Part shown: piece by piece, positions 57,467 to 64,000 of the stretch
How the letters are laid out: each line of letters opens with the position of its first letter
How positions within the stretch are numbered: the stretch's first letter is position 1
Assembly: GCF_014495845.1 (NCBI RefSeq)
Contig: NZ_CP061080.1
Coordinates: forward strand, 4,702,001 to 4,766,000
Length of the DNA stretch: 64,000 bases
Direction of reading: 5' to 3'
Origin: Aquibium microcysteis
Lineage (GTDB): Bacteria; Pseudomonadota; Alphaproteobacteria; Rhizobiales; Rhizobiaceae
Notes under the pieces: model-generated
Databases searched by the model: none
What the model was told of the DNA's origin: nothing
Seen by the model: the letters and a program-made list of their open reading frames with translations, nothing else
Position numbers and translations under genes: made by a program

Positions 57467-59119
57467 ATGCTCGAACGCCGCGGCGACTACGATACTCTCC
57501 GCTCCGGTTTCCGCTGGTCGATTCCCAAGAGATTCAACATCGGCGTGGCCGTTTCGGATGCCTGGGCCGCACGTGATCCCGCACGCACGGCCCTGATCGA
57601 ATGGCGGCCCGACGGCGCGCCGGAAACCATCAGTTTCTCCGATCTGTCGGTACGATCCTCGGCGTTCGCATCGGCCCTCGTCGCGCGCGGCATCGGCCGG
57701 GGCGACCGGATTGCACTGCTCCTCCCGCAGAGCTTCGAGACCGCCATCAGCCACGTCGCGATCTACAAGATCGGAGCGATTGCGGTACCCCTCGCGCTCC
57801 TCTTCGGTGTGGAGGCGATCGAGTACCGCCTGGCGACGGCGGGTGTGAAGGCGGTGGTGACGAATGCCGCCGGAGCATTGAAACTGGCACGGATACGCGC
57901 GCGTCTGGTCGATCTGCAAATCGTGGTCCTGATCGAGGGCGATGCTGGCGACGCCATCGGCTTCGAGCGGATGATCGCCGAGGCGAAGCCCGGCTTCCAG
58001 CCGGTCGCCACCACTCCGGACGATCCGGCAATGATGATCTTCACGTCCGGCACGACCGGGCCGCCGAAGGGCGCGCTGCATGGACACCGGGTGCTGCTCG
58101 GTCATCTGCCAGGCATGCAGATGGCTCACGAGTTCATTCCCCTGCCGGGCGACTGCTTCTGGACACCCGCCGACTGGGCATGGGCCGGCGGCCTTCTCAA
58201 CGCCCTGTTGCCCTCCCTCTACTTCGGGGTGCCCGTGGTTTCGTCCCGGTCGGAGAAATTCGACCCGGCGAGCGCATGCGTCCTGATGCGCGAGACGGGC
58301 GTGCGGAATTCCTTCATTCCCCCGACGGCGTTGAGGATGATGAAATCGCAGCCGGACATCGGGCGCCTTTTCCCCGGTGGCCTGCGGACCGTAGCCTCCG
58401 CCGGCGAGGCGCTCGGCCGCGAGACCTTCGAGTGGGCGAAGTCCGAACTCGGCCTGACGGTCAACGAGATTTACGGCCAGACGGAATGCAATCTCGTGCT
58501 GGGATCCTGTGCGGCGATCGGCGTGAGCCGGGCCGGCTCCACTGGAAAGCCGGTGCCGGGCCACGACGTGGCGCTGATCGATGCCGAGGGCCGGCCGGTT
58601 CCCCCGGGCGAACCCGGGCAGATCGCGGTCCGCCGCCCCGATCCGGTGATGTTCCTGGAGTATTGGAACAGCCCCGAGGCGACGGCGCAGAAGTTCGTCG
58701 GTGACTGGATGACGACCGGTGACCAGGGGATCGCCGATCGCGACGGCTACATCCACTTCTTCGGGCGAGACGACGACGTCATCACGTCGGCAGGCTATCG
58801 CATCGGCCCGGGCGAGATCGAGGATTGCCTGACGGGCCATGGTTCCGTCGCGCTGGCTGCCGTTGTCGGCAAGCCGGATGCCCTGCGCACGGAGATCGTC
58901 AAGGCATACGTCGTTCTGAAGGACGGTATTCCCCGTTCGGAAGGCCTGCGTGACGAAATCCGCGACTGGGTTCGCGAGCGCCTTTCGGCACACGAATATC
59001 CGCGTGAGGTGGAGTTCGTCGACTCGATGCCCTTGACGACGACGGGGAAGGTCATCCGCCGCATTTTTCGCGACCGCGCCCGACGCGAGGCCGAGGAGCG
59101 TCCGGACCGGGACGTCTGA
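57467..59119 (+). CDS. AMP-forming acyl-CoA synthetase
   Basis: The ANL-superfamily enzyme of 550 residues activates a carboxylic acid with ATP and CoA. Core motifs are Ile-Phe-Thr-Ser-Gly-Thr-Thr-Gly-Pro-Pro-Lys-Gly (AMP-binding), Glu-Ile-Tyr-Gly-Gln-Thr-Glu-Cys and Thr-Gly-Asp-Gln-Gly, with a C-terminal Lys in Thr-Thr-Gly-Lys-Val-Ile-Arg-Arg. ATG 57467 is the natural start. Substrate length and type are not readable. It is convergent with the GNAT gene and shares a 6-base gap with it. Confidence 0.93.
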   Translation: MLERRGDYDTLRSGFRWSIPKRFNIGVAVSDAWAARDPARTALIEWRPDGAPETISFSDLSVRSSAFASALVARGIGRGDRIALLLPQSFETAISHVAIYKIGAIAVPLALLFGVEAIEYRLATAGVKAVVTNAAGALKLARIRARLVDLQIVVLIEGDAGDAIGFERMIAEAKPGFQPVATTPDDPAMMIFTSGTTGPPKGALHGHRVLLGHLPGMQMAHEFIPLPGDCFWTPADWAWAGGLLNALLPSLYFGVPVVSSRSEKFDPASACVLMRETGVRNSFIPPTALRMMKSQPDIGRLFPGGLRTVASAGEALGRETFEWAKSELGLTVNEIYGQTECNLVLGSCAAIGVSRAGSTGKPVPGHDVALIDAEGRPVPPGEPGQIAVRRPDPVMFLEYWNSPEATAQKFVGDWMTTGDQGIADRDGYIHFFGRDDDVITSAGYRIGPGEIEDCLTGHGSVALAAVVGKPDALRTEIVKAYVVLKDGIPRSEGLRDEIRDWVRERLSAHEYPREVEFVDSMPLTTTGKVIRRIFRDRARREAEERPDRDV

Positions 59120-59125
59120 CCTGCC

Positions 59126-60409
59126 TCAGCGGCGCTTCAGGAGTCCGCGCAGCCGCGTCCGAACGATGCGGGCGAGGTTGCGCGTCTCGCGGTAGAGATG
59201 AATCTGTCCCGCCGCCTGCCGGGCGAGCTTGTCGGCACCCGGCGTAAGGCCGATCACGAGCGTCCCCGTCTCCCGACGCTCCCGCCACAGCCGGCTCATG
59301 ACGGGGTGGTCCGGAACCGCACAGGAATCGGTGGCCGCGATGTTGGGATCGTCGAGATGCTGGTGGGTGATCTCGATGACGAGGAGCGTGCCCGGCGAGT
59401 AGGCGGCATAGGCCTCGTCGTAAGCGGTCTTCCACGTGTAGGCGATGCCCTGCTCGACGAAGACGACGAGGCTCGCGATGGTCCTGCCGTCCAGCGTGAG
59501 CGAATGAATGCGGCACAGGTCGCGCTGCGCCAGCCGGTGGATCGCCTCTCGCGCGAAGGGCGCGCGGAACCGGTCCGCCGCCAGCGCCGAGCGCTCGCGC
59601 CCTTTCCATCCCGAGGCTTCGAGCGTGAGGAACTCTTCGAGGGCGAGCCGCACCTCCTCGGGCTGGCGCGCAACGACGTGCTCGACCACTCCATGTTCGC
59701 CGAGACGCCTCTTCAGGCGTCGGAACTCGCGCACGTGGTGAGCCCGAAGCGTCTCCTTGAGATACGCCTGCCCGTCGAGGTCGCTTTCGAGGAAGGGGCG
59801 GCTGACGCGATCGGTCTCGATCACGGAGAGGTTTCGACCAAGTGCGGCCGTGCGGATCACGCGGGCGGCGGCACCCTCGAGGCGCATGTCCGGCAGCACG
59901 AGGACACCGGGCAGTTTCAGATGCGGTCTGGCGATCATCGAAAGGAAATCGTCGATCACCCCCACCGGGTCGTCGCGGTCGATCAGAGGAGTCCCCACCG
60001 GCCCGAAGGGACTGGACCAGGTGCGCATGATCGGCACGCCGATCGGCACCGACGGGCGTTCCACGGAGAAGGGGACGAGCATCCGAAGGCGGTTCCTCTC
60101 CTCGTCCCCGTCGCGAATCACCGCCAGTCGCACCTCGCGATCTTCCAGTCGGGGCATCGCCGGCGCGAGGAAGCGGGGATTGAAGAAGACGTTGGGTTCC
60201 ACCGTGCGAAGACACAGGAAATCGAGTTCGTCCACGAGGTCGAAGCCAGCCGACGCAGCGTAGAGCGCGAGCCGTCGATCCTTGCCGTTCGAAAGCACCA
60301 TCTGCGCGTTTTCGGGATCGAGGGACTGGCCTGTGAGGCCGGCCAGGCTGGCGATCATCGCGCCCGCCGGGCTGCCGCTCATCTCTTCGAGGATCGGAAC
60401 TGCCGCCAT
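59126..60409 (-). CDS. GNAT-family N-acetyltransferase, BcsL/CelD-like
   Basis: The 427-residue protein is a double-GNAT-like (Acetyltransf_6) protein of the kind associated with polysaccharide loci. C-terminal landmarks are Glu-Phe-Leu-Thr-Leu-Glu-Ala-Ser-Gly-Trp-Lys-Gly and Tyr-Thr-Trp-Lys-Thr-Ala-Tyr-Asp-Glu-Ala-Tyr-Ala-Ala-Tyr-Ser-Pro-Gly. ATG 60409 is 2 bases from the flippase stop, so the two are co-expressed. It may acetylate a sugar precursor or surface polymer. Confidence 0.88.
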   Translation of the reverse strand: MAAVPILEEMSGSPAGAMIASLAGLTGQSLDPENAQMVLSNGKDRRLALYAASAGFDLVDELDFLCLRTVEPNVFFNPRFLAPAMPRLEDREVRLAVIRDGDEERNRLRMLVPFSVERPSVPIGVPIMRTWSSPFGPVGTPLIDRDDPVGVIDDFLSMIARPHLKLPGVLVLPDMRLEGAAARVIRTAALGRNLSVIETDRVSRPFLESDLDGQAYLKETLRAHHVREFRRLKRRLGEHGVVEHVVARQPEEVRLALEEFLTLEASGWKGRERSALAADRFRAPFAREAIHRLAQRDLCRIHSLTLDGRTIASLVVFVEQGIAYTWKTAYDEAYAAYSPGTLLVIEITHQHLDDPNIAATDSCAVPDHPVMSRLWRERRETGTLVIGLTPGADKLARQAAGQIHLYRETRNLARIVRTRLRGLLKRR

Positions 60410-60411
60410 GA

Positions 60412-61830
60412 TCAGGGTTCCCTGGACAGGTTCGAAGGCAGGAAGACCATCATCACGATCCCCAGCCGCCGCCATACGGTGAAGGAGAGGGCGAAGGCCT
60501 CGAAGCTCATCGCGACTGCCGTCGCCAGTGCAGCGCCCCAGAGCCCGTAGAGCGGGATGAGCAGAACGTTGAGGGCGATGTTGATCGAAAGCGTCAGGGC
60601 GTAGACGCCCGCGCAGATGTTCTGGTTGCCGCTCATGGTGAGCAGGCTTTCGGCCGGTCCGACGGCAGCGCGTGCGACCACGCCCAGGACCAGCACGAAC
60701 AGAAGAGGATATCCCTGGTCGAAATGTGGACCGAACAGGGCCAGCATCGGCTGCCCCACCACCAGGACGATGACTGCCATTGCCAGTGAAGGCCAGAAGG
60801 TCCAGCCGACGGTGGCTTGCGCGAATCGTCGGAAGGCTTGGCGGTCGCCGCCATGCCAGATCGAGGCATAGCGTTGCGCGACGCCGGTCTTCACCGCGAA
60901 GTAGACGAAATGAACCAGCGCCAGAACCTTGACCGTGGCGAAATAGAGCGCGACGTCGTCCGGCGGCAGATAGCGGCCCACCATCAGGACGTCGGCGTTG
61001 GTCAGCAGGTAGAAGAAGCTCTCCACCAGGAAGATCGGCATCGACACCAGCATCCATGTGCGGAAGAGGATCTGCCGAGGACCGTCGCCTGCAAGGCGGT
61101 CGGCGCTGCCCGAGACGGTGACGAGCTGCCAGATGGTCGTGGCGTACGTGGCCAGGATCGCGCAGATCATCGCGGTCTGCGCCGTGGGTGCATGTCCGGC
61201 AGCCAGGGCGCCCGCCATGCAGAGCAGGATGAGCACGGGGCGCACGAGATAGGTAGGCGAAAGCGCCGAAAACGCCCAGGCATGAGCCCTCGATATGCCC
61301 TGCAGCAGATCCGAGAGCGCGATCATCGGCAGGCATATGATGCCGAGATAGAACGGAACCACATAGTAGCTTTCCACCGCGTCTTCGAACCACCACAGCC
61401 CCGCGAAGCCGATGGCGGCGATGAGTGTCGAAGACGCTATGGCGAAGACACGGCTCGTCAGAAGGAGGCCGCGCAATTCGGCCGTGCGGGCATTCTCGCG
61501 ATACTCCGAAACGAAGCGGATCACCGAGGTATGGAAACCGAGGCAGGACAGGTTGCCCGCGATCACCATCGTCACCCAGACGAGCACGAAGATGCCGTAT
61601 TCGAAGGGGCCCATCCAGCGCGCCAGCAGGACCTGGCTGACGAAGGCGATGATGGCGTTGACGATGCGGATGGCGAAGGCGATCAGCGACACCCGTCCGG
61701 CTTCGCTCGCCTCGTCGCGACCGTCGAGCAGCGCATCGGCACGCCTGAGGAGCGGCCGCGCTGCCGCCGCCAGGCGACCGGGCAGCACCCTGTCCGCAGT
61801 CGTTGCGGCTGAAAAACGCACCGTACCCAT
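60412..61830 (-). CDS. Polysaccharide flippase, Wzx/MATE-like
   Basis: The 472-residue inner-membrane protein has 12-14 hydrophobic helices typical of Wzx/PST flippases, with an amphipathic N terminus of about 45 residues and Ser-Gln-Val-Leu-Leu-Ala-Arg-Trp-Met-Gly-Pro near the first helix. It would move lipid-linked sugar units across the membrane. The ATG is at 61830. With the GNAT gene it forms a small surface-polysaccharide unit; no glycosyltransferase is adjacent. Confidence 0.9.
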   Translation of the reverse strand: MGTVRFSAATTADRVLPGRLAAAARPLLRRADALLDGRDEASEAGRVSLIAFAIRIVNAIIAFVSQVLLARWMGPFEYGIFVLVWVTMVIAGNLSCLGFHTSVIRFVSEYRENARTAELRGLLLTSRVFAIASSTLIAAIGFAGLWWFEDAVESYYVVPFYLGIICLPMIALSDLLQGISRAHAWAFSALSPTYLVRPVLILLCMAGALAAGHAPTAQTAMICAILATYATTIWQLVTVSGSADRLAGDGPRQILFRTWMLVSMPIFLVESFFYLLTNADVLMVGRYLPPDDVALYFATVKVLALVHFVYFAVKTGVAQRYASIWHGGDRQAFRRFAQATVGWTFWPSLAMAVIVLVVGQPMLALFGPHFDQGYPLLFVLVLGVVARAAVGPAESLLTMSGNQNICAGVYALTLSINIALNVLLIPLYGLWGAALATAVAMSFEAFALSFTVWRRLGIVMMVFLPSNLSREP

Positions 61831-61995
61831 ACCCCGAACGCGTCAATGCGACGGTCCGAGGCGTATCACTGACAGCTTAAGAAACGGTTCGGTGGACGTA
61901 TCGGCCGCGACAAGCGAAGCCGGTGCAGCGGCTCCTTGCCATGGAACAGGGAGGGGGCGAAGCCGCGATCGGTGCGGCCCGCGCTTCCGCGGTCG

Positions 61996-64000
61996 TCAGA
62001 CGAACGCGCCGTGGCAGTGCTTGTACTTCTTGCCCGACCCGCATGGACAGGCTTCGTTGCGCCCGATCTTCCCCCAGGTCGACGGATCTTCGGGATCGCG
62101 CTGTTCCGGCGGGACCACGCTCTGCTCGTATGTCGCGACCATCACCTCGTCGTCAGCGAACTCGTCTTCTCCCGTCGTCGCGTCCAGATGGTGCCCGACG
62201 GCACGCGGCGCTGCGGGCGGCGGTGCCTCGGCGGCTTCGCGCACGAGTTCGACACGCATCAGCTGGGACGTCACGGCCTGACGCAGATTGCCCAGCATCG
62301 CCTGGAAGAGCTCGAAGGCTTCCGACTTGTACTCGTTGAGCGGGTCGCGCTGCGCATAGCCTCGGAAGCCGACGACCGAGCGAAGGTGATCGAGGTTGAC
62401 GAGATGCTCGCGCCAGAGATGGTCGAGGGTCTGCAGGAGGATCGACTTCTCCACATAGGTCATGATCTCGGGACCGAACCGCTCAGCTCGATCTTTCGCC
62501 ATGGCGTCGGCGGCCTGTTTCAGACGATCGGTGATCTGCTCCTCGTCGATGCCCTCTTCCCGGGCCCAGGCCTCGACGGGCAGATCGAGATTCAGATAGG
62601 TCCGCACGCCTTCCTGAAGGCCCTTGGTGTCCCACTGCTCGGCATAGGCGTTCTCGGGAATGTGCTTCGAGACGAGTTCCTCGACGACGTCTTCACGCAT
62701 TTCGGCGACGGTCTCGGAAAGGTTCTCGCCGTCCATCAGCTCCTTGCGCTGCTCGAAGACCACCTTGCGCTGGTCGTTCATGACGTCGTCGTACTTGAGC
62801 AGGTTCTTGCGAATGTCGAAGTTCCTCGCCTCGACCTTCTTCTGAGCCTTCTCCAGCGCCTTGTTGATCCAGGGATGGATGATGGCTTCGTCCTCCTTGA
62901 GGCCGAGCTTCTGCAGCATGCCGTCCATCCGCTCCGATCCGAAGATCCGCATCAGGTCGTCCTGCAGCGACAGGAAGAACTTCGACCGGCCGGGATCGCC
63001 CTGGCGGCCGGAACGCCCGCGCAGCTGATTGTCGATGCGGCGCGATTCGTGGCGCTCGGTGGCCAGCACGTAGAGCCCGCCGGCCGACAGCGCCTCCTGC
63101 TTCAGGCGTTGCACGTCCTCGCGGATGGCCTTCTCACGCGCGTCGCGGTCCGGCCCCTCCGGGACACCTTCGAGTTCCTGCGCGATGCGCATGTCGGCAT
63201 TGCCGCCGAGCTGGATGTCGGTGCCGCGACCGGCCATGTTGGTGGCGATCGTGATGGCTCCAGGCTTGCCGGCCTGCGCGACGATCTGCGCCTCCCGCTC
63301 GTGGTGGCGGGCATTGAGGATCTCGAAATTGGTGATACCGTCGCGGCGCAGCCTTTCGGCCAGGAATTCCGACTTCTCGATGGACGTCGTTCCGACCAGG
63401 ATCGGCTGACGCTTGGCAGCCGCTTCCTTGATCTCGCGGACGATCGCCTTGTACTTCTCCTCGACCGTCCGGTACACCTCGTCGTCCTCGTCGATGCGGG
63501 CGACGGGAACGTTGGTTGGGATCTCGGAAACGCCGAGGCCGTATATGTTGCCGAATTCCTCGGCCTCCGTCGAGGCCGTTCCGGTCATGCCGGCCAGCTT
63601 CCCGTACATGCGGAAATAGTTCTGGAAGGTGATTGAGGCGAGAGTCTGGTTCTCGGGCTGGACCCGCACGTGCTCTTTTGCCTCGAGCGCCTGGTGAAGG
63701 CCCTCGGAATAGCGCCGGCCGGGCATCATGCGGCCGGTGAACTCGTCGATGATCACGATCTCGTCGTTGCGGACGATGTAGTCCTTGTCGCGCTGGAACA
63801 GCCGGTGCGCCTTGAGGGCATTGTTGACATGGTGGACGATCGCCACGTTCTCGACGTCGTAGAGCGAGGCACCCTTCAAGAGGCCGGCCTGCCGCAGGAG
63901 GTTCTCCAGCTTTTCGGTGCCCTCCTCGGTGAAGGTCGCCGTACGCTGCTTCTCGTCGATCTCGAAATCCGAGGCGACGAGCTGGGGAATGAACGTGTCG
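61996..64000 (-). CDS. secA: Preprotein translocase ATPase SecA, C-terminal part (continues past the right edge)
   Basis: SecA drives protein export through SecYEG. The visible 668 codons run to the stop at 61996; the N terminus lies beyond 64000, as the frame is still open there. Landmarks are [26 protein letters not shown] and Gly-Arg-Ser-Gly-Arg-Gln-Gly-Asp. The C-terminal zinc tail has [13 protein letters not shown]. The full protein is about 910 residues in relatives. Confidence 0.97.
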   Translation of the reverse strand, partial: DTFIPQLVASDFEIDEKQRTATFTEEGTEKLENLLRQAGLLKGASLYDVENVAIVHHVNNALKAHRLFQRDKDYIVRNDEIVIIDEFTGRMMPGRRYSEGLHQALEAKEHVRVQPENQTLASITFQNYFRMYGKLAGMTGTASTEAEEFGNIYGLGVSEIPTNVPVARIDEDDEVYRTVEEKYKAIVREIKEAAAKRQPILVGTTSIEKSEFLAERLRRDGITNFEILNARHHEREAQIVAQAGKPGAITIATNMAGRGTDIQLGGNADMRIAQELEGVPEGPDRDAREKAIREDVQRLKQEALSAGGLYVLATERHESRRIDNQLRGRSGRQGDPGRSKFFLSLQDDLMRIFGSERMDGMLQKLGLKEDEAIIHPWINKALEKAQKKVEARNFDIRKNLLKYDDVMNDQRKVVFEQRKELMDGENLSETVAEMREDVVEELVSKHIPENAYAEQWDTKGLQEGVRTYLNLDLPVEAWAREEGIDEEQITDRLKQAADAMAKDRAERFGPEIMTYVEKSILLQTLDHLWREHLVNLDHLRSVVGFRGYAQRDPLNEYKSEAFELFQAMLGNLRQAVTSQLMRVELVREAAEAPPPAAPRAVGHHLDATTGEDEFADDEVMVATYEQSVVPPEQRDPEDPSTWGKIGRNEACPCGSGKKYKHCHGAFV

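Noticed and set aside
61936..63636. 566-residue plus-strand frame over secA
   Set aside because: It is antisense to secA, whose motifs and zinc tail are clear. Composition suggests a shadow frame.

Overview
The window is GC-rich chromosomal DNA from an alphaproteobacterium of the order Hyphomicrobiales, probably close to Mesorhizobium/Aquamicrobium-type Phyllobacteriaceae. This rests on gene content and order: the aerobic cobaltochelatase pair cobS/cobT, metX-metW behind a SAM-II riboswitch, aroK-aroB-CNNM/CBS protein, ftsEX next to hpt, etfBA-hydroxybutyryl-CoA dehydrogenase, DUF2125 and DUF6065 proteins and a MucR-type fragment. The species cannot be fixed from sequence alone.

Positions 1 to about 8,090 are accessory. 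They hold a partial small ORF, a broken MucR/Ros regulator, two XRE regulators, an SRAP (YedK/HMCES) DNA-protein cross-link protein, a PemK/MazF toxin, a secreted nuclease, several unrecognised small genes, a complete IS3-family element with a 3-bp target duplication, and a pair of diverged noncoding repeats around a lone hypothetical gene. The region ends exactly at the 3' end of a tRNA-Arg(CCU), the usual layout of an element integrated at a tRNA, but no integrase or att repeat is visible.

From 8,090 to 64,000 the region is core. It holds cell-envelope genes (M20 amidohydrolase, D-Ala-D-Ala carboxypeptidase, L,D-transpeptidase lipoprotein, His-rich CobW-type GTPase), accA, xerD and aroKB, then the cobS-cobT pair with a HicA/HicB module placed between its genes. 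Next come a queuosine-precursor transporter behind a preQ1-I-like aptamer, rpmB, gloB, metX/metW divergent from hisC-tyrosine pathway dehydrogenase, lipid and envelope genes, ftsEX with a CtrA-type box upstream, hpt, pncB, a diguanylate cyclase, and hydroxybutyryl-CoA dehydrogenase/etfA/etfB under a dyad operator. The right end carries rhomboid, a cobalamin adenosyltransferase, transporters, gluQRS, alkA-like, dsbB, tRNA-Leu(CAA), an acyl-CoA synthetase, a GNAT-flippase pair for surface polysaccharide, and secA running off the edge.

Functional links inside the window: CobS/CobT make cobalamin and the PduO-type enzyme adenosylates it; the YhhQ transporter and GluQRS both belong to queuosine biology; AroK/AroB, the TyrA-type dehydrogenase and HisC feed aromatic amino acids and histidine; EtfAB and the hydroxyacyl-CoA dehydrogenase serve acyl-CoA oxidation. 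No CRISPR array, rRNA operon or defence island was seen. The most noteworthy signals are the two riboswitches, the HicAB module inside the cobaltochelatase operon, the palindromic operator on the etf promoter, and the small membrane ORF disrupted by the IS.
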